A stretch of 64,000 bases of DNA, taken from NCBI RefSeq assembly GCF_020520425.1, contig NC_079492.1, forward strand, positions 112,813,157 through 112,877,156, read 5' to 3'. This document shows, in pieces, positions 1-11,155 of the stretch; positions within the stretch are counted from its first letter, which is position 1; every line of letters starts with the position of its first letter. The stretch comes from Spinacia oleracea. Lineage: Eukaryota; Streptophyta; Magnoliopsida; Caryophyllales; Amaranthaceae. The notes beneath the pieces were generated by a model. That model saw nothing but the letters and a program-made list of their open reading frames with translations. It searched no databases and was not told the DNA's origin. A program made the position numbers and the translations under genes.

Positions 1-129
1 GTCTTTATTAGTTGTTAGTCTCGTCGCAAAAGGCTTTTGCGATTGGATTTTTGACCCGTCTTTATTGGTTTTTAGCCCCGTCGCAAAAGATTTTTGCGAT
101 TGCATTTTCAACCCGTCGTTATTGGGTTG
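1..129. repeat. 57-bp tandem repeat, two full units plus a truncated third
   Basis: Units at 1-57 and 58-114 share the order GTCTTTATT, CGTCGCAAAAG, TTTTGCGATTG, TTTTGACCC/TTCAACCC. A third unit starts at 115 and is cut at about 128 by the copia LTR. The repeat continues off the left edge, so its total length is unknown. The CGTCGCAAAAG core resembles subterminal repeats of plant DNA transposons, but no terminus is visible. Confidence 0.7.
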
Positions 130-556
130 TCATTAATGATACAAAGTGCAAATATTAAACTCAATATGGCAATGAGTTTCAGTTTTGGTATATTACTAGA
201 CATTAATTTAGGAGATATATTATGTTATTGTATTCCTATTTTACGAGTTGTATTCTAGGGATAGATTTGTTAGTATATTGGTTTCTCCTAAATTGGAATA
301 TTCTAGTCATATTGTGTTTCCTAATACCAGGATTAAGGTTAGGAAGTTGGGGTATATAAATAGGAATTTATATATCGTTAGATTCATATGCTTGGGATCC
401 TGAGCTTGGGAAAGTTTGAGAGAAACACGTGTGAGATTGATTGATTGTATGGTCAATAACGGTTTTGATTAATAATACAAGTTGGGAAGTGGGTATACCA
501 CGGTATTTATATTTTGTGTGTTTTGTCTAGATTGTTATCTTGTACTATTCCTAATA
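128..556 (+). repeat. 5' LTR of the deleted copia element
   Basis: It starts with TGTCATTAATG, carries a TATA box at 353-360, and ends just before the initiator-methionine tRNA primer binding site. The 3' boundary is placed by the primer binding site and is good to a few bases. Only the first 60 or so bases have a counterpart in the 3' copy. Confidence 0.65.
353..360 (+). promoter_or_regulatory. LTR TATA box
   Basis: TATATAAA lies in the expected place of a copia LTR promoter, about 200 bases upstream of the primer binding site. Confidence 0.5.
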
Positions 557-557
557 G

Positions 558-570
558 TGGTATCAAGAGC
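558..570 (+). other. Primer binding site (tRNA-iMet type)
   Basis: TGGTATCAAGAGC differs by one inserted A from the common plant copia primer binding site TGGTATCAGAGC. It directly follows the LTR, and the gag start codon is 12 bases downstream. Confidence 0.75.
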
Positions 571-581
571 TAAGGTTTGTG

Positions 582-1500
582 ATGGAGAAATTTGGTGGAA
601 GGTTCGAGATTCAATTGTTAAATGGAAGGAACGATTTTTCCTTATGACAGAGCATGGTGAAAGATCTCCTAATCCAGCAAGGGTTGTATGGAACCCTTGA
701 AGACAAGAAGTCTACCGAAATAGAAAAGGCAAAGTGAAAAGACATGAAGTTCCGTGCGGCATCGACAATTCGGTTGGTCCTTGCACTGAAAATTTATTAT
801 GATGTTCTTGAGGAAGATAACCCTAAAAGTTTATGGGAGAAGTTGCCAAAGACATATCAGTCCAAGTCTTTGGACAACAAGTTATTTCTCAAGAAATATT
901 TGTTCGGACTCGAGATGGAAGAAGATGGAGATTTGAGAGATCATCTGAATCGTTTTAATGGCTTGATCAACCAACTGAAAATTTTGGATGAAAAATTAAA
1001 GGATGAGGACACTTCTATTCTTCTACTTTTGTCTCTACCAAAGAAATATAATACTGTGATTACTTCTTCGTTGGTGGGAAAATGAAGTTGGCTTTGGAAG
1101 AGACTATTGTTGTTCTACTAGAGAACGAAAATTGATGAAGTGAGGATCGGGTGACTCATTAGATGGAGGAGCATTCGTGGATGCACGTGACAAGAGAAAA
1201 AAATTTGGTAAGAAACGTAAACCTAATATTAAGTGTTTCTATTAGTCATATACAAACTATGTGTCCCAAAGCAAAATAAGACTTGAAGGAGTTGAAGAAA
1301 ACTCGCGAGAAGGGACGTGTTTCATATGCGGAAGGAGATGATGATGATGTTGGTGATGCTCTTTTGGTTCAAGAAGATAAGGGACCAAAGGACGGTTGGG
1401 TGCTTGACTCGGGAAGTTCTCATCACATATGTGTTAGGAGGAAATGGTTCTCATCCTATAAAGAGTGTGAAGGGAAGATGGTTATTTACCGGATGGTAAG
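582..1500 (+). pseudogene. copia gag-protease remnant
   Basis: From ATG 582 the frame reads as a Ty1/copia Gag (UBN2-type). The longest open piece (744-1085) has the typical order of LWEKL, LDNKLFLKK, LRDHLNRF and LLLSLPKKY. Stops interrupt it near 645 and 735 and again after 1085. Around 1402 a different piece carries WVLDSGSSHHIC, the aspartic protease active-site region (D-S-G). The zinc-knuckle region (about 1210-1340) is degenerate. It cannot make a functional polyprotein. Confidence 0.8.
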
Positions 1501-1572
1501 AAGGTAAAAGTTGACGGCAATGGTGAGGTTGCGGTAAAACTTTGCAATAGTCGTGTTCGAAAGTTAGCTGAA

Positions 1573-1800
1573 GTGAGGTACGTACCAAAGCTAGAACGGA
1601 ATCTAATTTCATTGGGTAGATTAGATGGTTTGGGTTATACTGTTATGGTGAACAACAGTAGTTTGGAGGTCACTAAAAAAGGTTCGGTGATACTCAAAGG
1701 TTGGAAAAACAAAAGAAATCTATTTGTGTTAGATGGATATGTTCTTGTTCGAGGGGAGGCATTGTCGGATCGACGACGGTGTTTCAATGGTGACCGTTAA
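1573..1800 (+). pseudogene. copia protease C-terminus / pre-integrase remnant
   Basis: The peptide contains VRYVPKLERNLISLGRLD, the conserved end of the copia protease region, followed by a stretch like the GAG-pre-integrase domain (KGWKNKRNLFVLDGYV). The frame stops at 1800, about 40 bases before the 3' LTR. The catalytic integrase core, RT and RNase H have been deleted between this fragment and the polypurine tract. Confidence 0.7.
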
Positions 1801-1838
1801 ATCAGTTGTGGAACCATATTGGGTTGAAGGGGAGGAAT

Positions 1839-1898
1839 TGTTAATATTAAACCCAATATGGCAATTAGTTTCAGTTTTGGTATATTACTAGATATTTA
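1839..1898 (+). repeat. Truncated 3' LTR of the deleted copia element
   Basis: It starts TGTTAATATTAAACCC immediately after the polypurine tract and matches the 5' LTR for about 50 bases, to TACTAGATAT. After that it diverges into AT-rich sequence. The remaining 370 or so bases of the LTR are missing. Confidence 0.7.
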
Positions 1899-2177
1899 TT
1901 AAATCTAATTAATTTCATGCTTAATAACTTTAAAAATCAACACTTTAAAACTGAAAACGAATCTAAAAATTATTATTGATTACCATATTTAAAATTGACA
2001 TCTAATTATGCTAATTAATTATTCATATGAGTTTAATTGAAAACCTTAATTATGGAATATAATTAAAACCCTTAAAACTCATAAAAATCCATGCTTTAAT
2101 GTTTAAAACAAATCTGAAAAATTCAATCTCCAATCAATACTTCAAATTAACAACAATCATCCATAAAATCAATAGCC
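1899..2177. other. AT-rich spacer, no gene seen
   Basis: Low-complexity AT-rich DNA between the copia remnant and the gypsy integrase remnant. No open frame or repeat terminus was recognised. Confidence 0.5.
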
Positions 2178-3388
2178 AACCTCGTCCTATCGACCACAAA
2201 CACAGACAGCTGGACCAAACTCATCCTCGACTACCTCACACTCAAAACCCTTCCCAGCGACAAGCTCGAAGCCAGAAAGATTCTCTTTAAAGCTTCACCA
2301 TATGTTATTTTGCAGGACGTCTTATTTAAAAAATCAGCCAACGGAATGATGATGAGATGCGCAGAAAAAACAGAATGGGAAGGATTGCTCCAGCAATACC
2401 ACGAAGGAGAATGCGGAGGACAGGAGGTAGGACGAAGCTTGTCAACAAGTATCAAGAGGAACGGCTACTACTGGCTGGCGATGTTCAAAGACGCCATGAG
2501 GTACGTCGCCAAGTGTGTCAAATTCCAAAGGCACGCAGGTATGACACACAAACCATCTGAATTCTTACATCCGACTTTAACACCTTGGAATTTCATGAAA
2601 TGGGGAATGGACATCGTCGTTAAACTACCCGTCGCCCCTGGACAAAAGGTCTTCATGTTGGCATTAACGATTTCTTTTTCTAAGTGGATAGAAGCAGGTG
2701 CGTTCCAACAAGTAAGGGACAAAGAAGTATGCTCGTTTATTTGGACTAACATAATATGCAGGTTCGGAGTACCCTAAGAAATCATATGCGACAATGGATC
2801 ACAGTTCATAAGCGACAAGACGAGAGCCTTCTGCAAAACGTGGAACATCGAATTAAAGACGTCGACGCCAAGATACCCACAAGCAAATGGCCAAGAAGAA
2901 TCCAGCAACAAGACGATAATCGGATCACTGAAGAAGCGTCTAGACGACAAAAAGGGACGATGGGGCATACGCCTTTCTCACTCGTCTACGGGTGCGAAGC
3001 CGTACTGCCCCCAAAAGTGAAACTGCCTAGTGCACGATATGGTCTCATGACACCAGAGCAGAACGACGTAGAACTAAGTGAGAATCTTGACAATACGGGA
3101 TATTTAAGGGAAGCATCGCTGATAAGGATGGCATCGCAACAATAGATCGTCGCAAAGTGTTTCAACAAAAACGTCAAGGTGAAGATGTTCAAGGAGGGCG
3201 AATGGGTGCTGCGCAAGGTGTTTCAAAACACCAAGGAATTAAACGCAGGTAAATTGGCACCGCCTTGGGAAGGACCGTACTTGATCGACAAGATCATTGG
3301 AAAGGGAGCATACAGACTCGTCACAAAGGACGGCAAGTCGGTCCCCCGAAGCTGGAACGCCGCCCACCTCAAACTTTATCACTTTTGA
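2178..3388 (+). pseudogene. Ty3/gypsy integrase and C-terminal domain remnant
   Basis: Reading through frame changes gives the 3' end of a gypsy Pol. First is a stretch from the region between RNase H and integrase (about 2200-2320). Then comes the HHCC zinc domain (HEGECGGQEVG, GYYWLAM, then CVKFQ where CxxCQ is expected, so one Cys is lost). Then the integrase core: WGMDIV holds the first Asp, ICDNGSQF is in another frame near 2780, and ANGQEE is near 2885. Last is a C-terminal part ending PRSWNAAHLKLYHF at 3388. The NAAHLK ending and domain order suggest the Tat/Ogre/Retand side of Ty3/gypsy, but RT is missing so lineage is inference. Frameshifts near 2775 and 3145 make it non-functional. 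Confidence 0.8.
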
Positions 3389-4164
3389 ACCTTCGTCATT
3401 CGCAATTTTATCAGCTTTTACGCTTTCCTTCCATTTACTTTACTTTGCATCATTTTTTATCGCTTTCATTTGCTCATAACCATTACTGACTTAGGCATCG
3501 GAGGGCCGTTAGTGGTCTCCTAGAGACCCTTGTTCGTTAAACCCATTGGATCCCAACAACGACGCATCCAACGACGGACGACATCGCCTCCAAAGGTCAT
3601 GACCCTTAAACCCAGTGGATCCCAACAACGACGCATCGCTTTTAAACGCGACGACTACAGACGACGCAGGTACTATTTTATCTGCACATAACTTTGTCCT
3701 TTGAGTACCTATTTTTGTGACATCTAAATATGCTATGCACAACAGCGACATCGAAAAACAAAGAGTTACCACATGTCTAGAAATAAAACACACTCAAAAA
3801 ACAAACACATTCATCATACACAAAGCAAAATACGCGACCTCTAGGGCCACGACTTTCAAATCCAAGTTGTCACCTCAAAATGGGCGACAAAAACACACAC
3901 ATTATCCAAACACCTCGTCGTCGCCATAGACGACGAGTAAAAACATCCACAAAATAACCACACAATAAAAAACAAGTTCAAACTACAGACTGTTACATTC
4001 ACTCCTGGGGAGGGACAAAGCCTTCATCTACATGTTCTAGGTGCATGACAGTGTCGACAGAAATCACCACCTATGTCGTCTTTTTCTCTAGCATTTCCTC
4101 CTGTGGGGCAACGACGGGGGCTTCCCCTTCCTCGTGGACAACGGAGGCAACAAGAGCATCGTTA
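3389..4164 (+). mobile_element. gypsy sequence downstream of integrase, non-coding
   Basis: No convincing frame. ACTTAGGCATCGGAGGG occurs at about 3489-3505. The same motif occurs in the gypsy LTR at 28473-28490 and, reversed, at 44749-44765, which hints at LTR-derived sequence here. A GTGGATCCCAACAACGACGCATC-like stretch is repeated at about 3545 and 3610. The segment ends where the copia LTR begins at 4165. Confidence 0.5.
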
Positions 4165-5196
4165 TGTAGGGGAATAAAGTTAAACAAAATAACATGTGGG
4201 GAAACAATCCCCAAAGCCAGGAAACATGTATAAAACACGGATTAAGCAAACTTACATTCGAAGCGTATTTTCCCTAGTAATCTGTCAACGAACACGAACT
4301 TAGAACTCCACTTGTCGTTCCTCTACTTGGTTCACCGACACGATCAGATCCTTCTTGATAACTGTAGCTTAGACAATCAATCAAGAGTTTTTTCTTTTGG
4401 GAAGAACAGTTTTTACAGAGAGAGAAAACTGAAGAACGTAATTTCTGAATTAGGTTTAGGGTTGGAAAACAGTGTGTACTAAGTTGTGTGGAAAAATACA
4501 ATAACCTAATTGTATTAAATGATGTAACCGGCCAAAGACCAAATGGCCTTGACCGGCCACATCACACACAGACACCGCACAGCCCAACGCCCAGCCACAC
4601 GCTGCAGGCCGAAGCCCACAGCGCGCGCAGTCGAGCAGCTAGGCCATGGGCCTGCTCGCTCGTCGCTGATATGCTGCTGGGCTGCTGTTGCGTGCTCGTG
4701 CCACACGCGGGCTGGCTTGCTCGCCTTTGCTCGCGAGTCTTGCTGGCTCGTTGGCTCGACGGGCCGGCAGCTCCGATGCCCTTCGTATTCGCAACTAATA
4801 CCTTACGGATATTATTTATCGTTTCGTATACGAAGAATCACCGTCGTACGATACGATTTATTCGTTTCGCCCAGCTTACGAATATTCGCGATACGATATA
4901 CAATTCCGATGCAAGGTCGTATCGTATAATACGTTTTCCAAAACTAATTACCGAGAAGCTATTAAAAGAATTTCCGATTCATTTAATCCGGTGATCTGTT
5001 ACATGCCATTGGTGTGACCTTGTATGTTCAGTGAAGAGTAAGTTGTAAGCTTAACATTCATTAGAACTCACTGATCGGAAGCATTGCTCCAGCTAGCTGT
5101 TCCGATCACTTGATCTCACTGAACTAATTGTTCGCAATTAATCTGAACCTTGGTATTAGACTAAATGCACCTTGGGTGAAGGACATATTTCCTTCT
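4165..5196 (-). repeat. copia LTR, reverse orientation (family A)
   Basis: Its + strand ends, TGTAGGGGAATA at 4165 and ATTTCCTTCT at 5196, match the ends of the LTR at 29789-30828. The two share long stretches such as CAATCCCCAAAGCCAGGAA and CTCACTGATCGGAA. A reverse polypurine tract (GTCTCCCACTTGTC) follows at 5197, so this is the 3' LTR of an element running right to left. The last base of the inner terminus is T where the other copy has A. Confidence 0.8.
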
Positions 5197-7090
5197 GTCT
5201 CCCACTTGTCATTCAGACAAGTGTGCATTCACATTCCTTTGTCACTTAGTGTTACTTACTGAACATAAGGTAAGATCCAAGCCATCCTTATTAGGTCCAG
5301 AAGTGTTTCTCGGATTACAGAGCTCAACTGTTAAACTTTTACAGAAGGTTAAGCCTTAACCATATCCTATCAAAGATATCTAACTCTCCTATCAACTGTT
5401 TTCTGAGCACGGCCATGCATTTTTACAGTATCTAACTCTCCGAGAGGCCTTGTTACACAACAATACCATATCCTATCAAAGATAGGAGGGCAATCCATTC
5501 TTGCAATCTATGAACACTCACTTTGATTCATAGTACTCTCAATAATAGCTTTTATAGCCTCCTTTTACGGTGCGACGTTTAACTAGCATCAAAGCGAACT
5601 AATTCTCAAACGAGCAGTCATAATCGCTCATGTTCTGAGGAATGGTTCTAATCGCCATTCATGAGAACTACTTATGACATGACTTTAATCTCTTAAAGTG
5701 TTCTCTTGGTCAATCCGATACAAGATCCAATAAGTATCTATGCAAATGATTTCTGACATCCAGTCCATCTAGTTCAAGAAACAGAACTATAAATCAACTT
5801 GCAATCTAATCTTCATTAGTCATTGGTCGTCCAACCTTTTAATGACCTGGATTAGGGATCCTTTTGTGATTTCAATATTCAAGTTCACTTACGGGTGTTT
5901 CTTTGTCGAAGAATCCATCTTGACATCCCATTTGAATGTTTTGAATCACTTGGACTTCATCATTTAATACTAAACCAAAATTAAATGATCTATGAAATGT
6001 AATTTCATAAATGATAAATGTTTAAACCAAATGCATACCAATTTGTGGGCCTCTAACCCAAAATAAAGCATTTAATGTTTTACAGATATAGGCCTTTCAC
6101 CCAATACTTAAAACATTCATGGAACTCAAACTTGATTCCATTTCTGCATATGAATGTTGTGTCTCATTCAATGTAGAGGTTTAGTTTATCATACTTTGCT
6201 ATTCATAGCATCCTTTCTTTCAAAAGCCTTTCGATGTAAGATGAAAAGATCTTTGAATATGTTTATAGAATTATATAGTCTTTCATTGATGTTAGAATGA
6301 TTCTCATATTCAAAATAGAAAATTATCCAGATAGCAGACTTGTGATCATCCTGAGTTCATTGAAGAACTCCCACTAGAAACCATTCCCTTTCATTGCTTC
6401 TTAGGCAATGATGACTTCATTTCAATTATGTAGAATTGCAAATGATGCCATCCTTTTGGAATACTCCAACCAGTTCACAAAGATGTGGGAGATACATCTT
6501 TCAACTGAGAACTTGGAAACTAATCATTGATTTAGTTTCCCATGCATCACATATGGTTCAGAACCTATGTTACCACCTTTTAATCACGACACCTAATTGC
6601 CGTGTGTGTTTGTGGTTTGCCAAACAACAAGATTCAACTTTTTCTTAGACAAATGCATGTAGCATCAAAACTTTAGTTCATCTTCACTTCCTCTTATCAA
6701 GTGCTCATCGTACATATCCAAATGTATTAGATGTTCTTGATATGGTTCTAATGATCTTTGATCTAGATCAATAGAGATTGATATAAACTCGTCACGATCC
6801 AATGTTCACGAGTTATCTTGGCGAGCTATATATCACATCATACATGATTGATTGTAATGCAAAAACCATTCGCATTTTAAAATCTATCCATGTAACTTTT
6901 AGCTTTATTCTGTTTCAAGAGATACTGAATCTTGCTAAAATCTTGGAATTGCCATGTGATATAAGGTGAAGGCACCTCTTCAAGGTCCTTCATGTTTAAC
7001 TTTCCAGCATTAGCCAATTCATCGCATAACTGCGGCGCAATACTTGCTAGCAGCCAACGAAGCTTGAAACGCTTGCACATAGAGATGTCA
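5197..7090 (-). mobile_element. Internal 3' part of a family-A copia element, decayed
   Basis: Positions 5197-6000 align by eye with 30829-31620 of the better-preserved copia element, including the runs around TAAGATCCAAGCCATCC and GAACACTCACTTTGATTCATAG. This is untranslated sequence between RNase H and the LTR. Beyond 6000 the two diverge. No RNase H, RT or integrase was found. A short - strand frame at 7080-6877 (FKLRWLLASI... CDELANAGKLN) is coherent but unassigned, and may belong to the flanking gypsy antisense ORF. The matching 5' LTR is missing. Confidence 0.6.
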
Positions 7091-7253
7091 CGACAATCAG
7101 CGACACACGACCGTCATGCGCGCAAACAACATAGAACCAATTGACACACGAAGATCGACAAACAATGTAAATACCATAAAACAAACTTACCCGTAAGCTC
7201 AGTTCAGCAGCGTCCGACGCAACAGACACCGGCGTTGCCTCGCGATAGCGTCG

Positions 7254-8459
7254 TTACGTCAAAGGCAATATCAAACGGTCCGCGTACGGCCAGACGACAT
7301 CAGTATCACCGTCGCCCAAAATGTTCGAGGGCAGAGAGATATTTATATTCTCGACAGAACTTTTTTCAGCAGGACACTTCTTGGCCGACGCAGCAGGACA
7401 CTTGCCAAGAGTAACAGCAGACGACGACGCCTTGAACGGATTCGGAGGCGACAACGACGCAATAGGATGAAAACCTTCGCCACCAATAACGACATGCGTC
7501 TTAAGTGATGCACCTATCTTGGAGTGGCGAGGGACGATAGATAAACTTTGCCCACCAGCAGCAGCAGATGATCTCAACCTCTTTCTCGCGCGCTCCATCA
7601 TTTCACTCTACGACATCCTAGCCACAGGCTTAGATGAAAAAGTATGTTCTGCACTAGAAAATAACATGTCACTATCAAACCTTCATCAAACTAAACACAA
7701 GCACGAAAAACCAAAAACACTATACCTGAAGTATCAGCCATGTCGCCTTTCTCCTCCTCGTCAGATGACGAATTCGCAACAACCTCCTCTAGTAAATCCA
7801 ACCTCTTCCGTCGACGAGTCAAACGACCCGACTCTTCTTCCACCTCCTCCTCGTCGACGTCACCTGCCCGCTTCGCTTCTTGGCTCCCTAAGCAACCCCC
7901 GTCACGACAAAATGACCTTTAGTCGACATAATATCCCAAGAACTTGAGAGTTTTGTCGTGAAAGTCTGAGTTCAAGTCCGCCAACGACGTCTTGACAACT
8001 ACAAAACAACGCCAAGTAAGGCGACGTTCAGTAAAATAGGAAAAACCAAACTTAAAAATAAATTTACCTTCCGTCGTCCATCCTTCAACAAGGTTACTAC
8101 TCAACTCTCCCAGAGAATCCTTATTCACAAAAACAAAACGACTTTGCAAACCCCTGTCATTGACACTCAGACCAATGCCCAAATTTTTCATCCCTTTCCT
8201 CGTAACCAATGTATAGAGACAACATTCTTTCAACTCCAAATCATAAGTATGCAGCAGATGTACAGTGAAGGGCCTCATCCTTAGGGCCAGGAATCACAAC
8301 CTCCGCCGACGGCGGCAAAACAGCAAGCTCGAGAAACGCCTCCGGGCTCTCAACCGTAGAGAAAATCGGGTTAAGTGAGCTAACCCGGCTAGACCCAGCT
8401 TCTTCCTTCTCTTTGACCGCCACAGACTTAGATATAACTATTGTTTCTAAGAAATTCAA
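7254..8459 (-). pseudogene. Antisense ORF inside the gypsy remnant, apparently spliced, unknown function
   Basis: On the - strand, frames starting near 8459 follow one another with plausible introns. One stretch ends ...LVEGWTTE at a GGTAAAT donor (about 8070), and a TTTTGTAG acceptor occurs about 80 bases on. A Glu/Ser-rich part (EEEVEEES, then NSSSDEEEKGD, about 7840-7745) ends at GGTATAG, with acceptors near 7660. It continues as EMMERARKRLRSSAAAGG and on to about 7254. At least one stop lies in the last part. Tat-lineage gypsy elements are known to carry extra ORFs, often antisense, between integrase and the 3' LTR. Its position fits that, but I cannot name a domain. Confidence 0.5.
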
Positions 8460-8734
8460 CAGGAAAAACGAAGGGAAATGGTCGAAATTTACTTGAGTGT
8501 GGGTGAAATCAAACAGGGAAACGATTCCACTTCTCTTTTTCTCGTTCTTTCTCTCTCTTGTTTTCAGATCTGAAAATTTTCGAAGCTTTCTCTGTGAAAA
8601 ACTTATTGCATGCGTTGATTCCTATTTACTTTCTTTTAATTCATAGCAGTTCCCCACAACCGAAGCAGTTGAGCAGTTTATTTTTTGAAATTTTAATTGT
8701 TGCTTTTACTTTGTGAACCTTCGCAAAATCACAA

Positions 8735-9410
8735 TTGGGGGCAAACTGAATCCCACTTTTTGGACTGACGACATAACTGCTTTGACGTTTGATCATGTCG
8801 TGTCGACCAGGTACTGTCGTGTCACAGGTTGCATCGTGTCGGGTGAAAAGGCCGGAGGTAGCATCGAGCGACGAGACAGAGGTGACAAATGACCAACGAC
8901 AAGAGATAGGCGACGAGAAGAAAATAGGTCAAGCTCAAAGCCCAAGGCCCAAGATGTGAAGCGCCATCAGATAAACAAAATAAGTCAAGGAAGTCTCCAA
9001 AGATCTCGGGAGCTGTTGGAGACGAGCAAGGAACGTGAGGATAACGGTCACCAATCGGTTCCTATTTTCCGGGGATCCTCTCAACTAATCATGCCGTTGG
9101 AGTCCACCTATATAAGCTGGAAGCAGCGACTCTCAAAACACAAGTTAACTCAAGCATTCAAGCAATACAACAACATTATACTTTCTAGCCATTAAAAATG
9201 CAATTATTGTATTCATTTACTTGTTCGCAAAATAGTCTTATTTACTTAATTTCTTAGGATTACATAGTGGATTGGTAACCTCATAGCTTCCCGGGTTTTT
9301 ATCCCTATTCCTGGGTTTTCCGCGTCAACATCTCCTTGTGTCGTCTCTCAGCTCCTTTTATCGCTTTACGCATTTATTTACTTAGTTATTGTCGACCCAA
9401 GTCAAGTGTC
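8735..9410 (+). repeat. Probable gypsy 3' LTR
   Basis: A G-rich tract (ATTGGGGGCAAA, about 8733-8746) looks like the polypurine tract. The following stretch carries a TATA box at 9108-9117 and runs to about 9410. Boundaries are approximate because no second copy is present. If correct, 2178-9410 is one gypsy 3' half interrupted by the copia fragment at 4165-7090. Confidence 0.45.
9108..9117 (+). promoter_or_regulatory. TATA box of the gypsy LTR
   Basis: CTATATAAGC in a GC-balanced setting, followed by an A/C-rich start region. This is typical of an LTR promoter. Confidence 0.45.
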
Positions 9411-9998
9411 GCCCCTGGATGAAATTATAAACAATTATCATCTTTCATTATCATCAACCAGAGCAACTCTAATGGTTACAAAAGGAACCTGCTCACAGAA
9501 AAATGAATAAGTGAGCAGGTATCCCACCATTGGTGCAACAATGACATAAGCAGCTGTAAAAACCTTGTAGCTATTTTAGGCTACGTAGCTCAAAAAAAAT
9601 ATAATTCAAATAAATAAATTATATAAATTAAATATTATAGGGAGCTACAAAGTATTGTAGCCCACCAATATGATAATTTATAGTTTTAATCAATTGTAGT
9701 TAGAAATTTGATGTGGTAAACTTAGCCACAACATCTTGTAGCTCACACTGTTAGGTTATCATACATATGACAAAACATAAATCATGCGGAAAACCTTAAT
9801 GCCAGGAAACATATTATTTACACATAATCATTTAGCATAATTTAGGTGCATACACTTTGTAGCGTGCCCTCCTTAGCTGCGCCCCAACCGAACAAGAACA
9901 AGTCTTTAGGACTCCAAGTGTCGTCCCTCCGTAGATAGTCCACAACACGTTCAGATCCGCCTTAAGATTGACCAACTACAATCGCCCTTAAGGTACTA

Positions 9999-10326
9999 CT
10001 CCCTCCGTCCCGGAATACTCGACCCGATTTGACCGGCACAGAGTTTAAGGGACTTGAATTGACTTATTTAATTTAATAGGTAGTAGTTGATAGTGGGGTA
10101 TTATTTTAATGTAGTTAGTGGGAGGTGGGTTAAGAGGTGGGGTTGGGGGAGAGTAGGGGTTGAATTTTTAATTATTTTTTGTATGGAGTAGGGGGTAGGT
10201 GGGTTAATAGGGGTGGAGTAAGAAATAATATAATATTGTTAGAATATTTCCATTTTTAGAAACAGGTCAAGTATTAAGGGACGGCCCGATAAGGAAAACA
10301 GGTCAAGTATTCCGGGACGGAGGGAG
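9999..10326. mobile_element. Stowaway-type MITE (family 1)
   Basis: Terminal inverted repeats CTCCCTCCGTCCCGG and CCGGGACGGAGGGAG, with TA duplicated at 9997-9998 and 10327-10328. The 328-base element lies within the solo LTR and is therefore younger than it. A related copy in the opposite orientation is at 12396-12721. Confidence 0.9.
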
Positions 10327-10844
10327 TATAATTTTCGGCAATTATGGGCAAGAATGTGACTGATTTTTCTGCTCAAAAATCACTGTTTTATTGTATGAAT
10401 ATTTGTTGAACAACTCGTGTTATAAATTTATGACCCTAGGCATATATTTATAGAACAATGGAAAGGATTTCGAATCCTGTTAGAATACTAATTAATTAAT
10501 TAGAATCCTTTTAGAACTCTAAGTAATTAATTTAATCTTTTAGGATTAGGATTTAATCAATGCACGAATTCCGATAGCTTTAGGATTCGTATAGCACGCA
10601 CGCACGTAGCGCCCGAGCACCGCACGCCCATGCGCAAGCCTCGCGGCCCACGCACAGCGCTAAGGCCCACTGTCGCAGCCCATCGCTGAGCCTGTCGCGC
10701 GCGCCAAGCCTTGGCTGGGCCTGGTCGAGGCCTTGGAGTGTTGTTGGATGCGTGTGGCTTGCTGGGCGTCGGCCTGGCTTCGTGCTGGGCCTTCGTCTAG
10801 CAAGCCTCGTCCGATGCTAATTCGTACGATACGCTTTCCGATTA

Positions 10845-11155
10845 AATTCCCGATTCCGGAATTCATTTCCGATACGAACAATATTTAACATTTCCGATTC
10901 CGGAATTAATTTCCGTTTCGAACAAATATTTAATATTTCCATTTCCGGAATTATTTTCCAATTCCGATAATATCCGATTCTGACAATATTTCCGTTTCCG
11001 GCAATATTTCCGATTCCGGTAATATTTCCATTTCCGATAATATTTTCCGATACGTACTATGTTTCCGTTTCCGGCAACATCTACGACTTGGATAATATTT
11101 ATATTTCCGTTACGATCCATATTTCCGTTTCCGGCAATATCATCGTTTCCGGAGT
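10845..11155 (-). repeat. Degenerate TTTCCGATTCCGG minisatellite inside the LTR
   Basis: About 15 degenerate units of roughly 20 bases built on TTTCCGNTTCCGGNAATA. The same array is present in the sister LTRs at 40795-41060 and 42585-42860, so it belongs to the LTR family. Confidence 0.75.

Larger units (their letters stand above)
128..1898 (+). mobile_element. Internally deleted Ty1/copia retrotransposon
   Basis: Order seen: 5' LTR (from about 128), primer binding site at 558-570, gag and protease remnants, polypurine tract GAAGGGGAGGAA at about 1826-1837, then a truncated 3' LTR (1839-1898). The LTRs are paired by the shared stretch around CAATATGGCAAT and TTTCAGTTTTGGTATATTAC (about 160-195 and 1854-1890). 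Integrase, reverse transcriptase and RNase H are absent: the frame goes from a short pre-integrase-like stretch almost straight into the polypurine tract. This makes it a non-autonomous deletion derivative, and the gag frame also carries several stops. It interrupts the 57-bp tandem repeat on its left. Confidence 0.8.

Noticed and set aside
4488..4994. 168-codon + frame with PHHTQTPHSPTP
   Set aside because: It lies within a copia LTR on the non-coding strand.
7240..7255. CGTTA at about 7248 as the right target duplication of the copia fragment starting at 4165 (left flank CGTTA)
   Set aside because: A five-base match by chance is likely, and no LTR terminus adjoins it.
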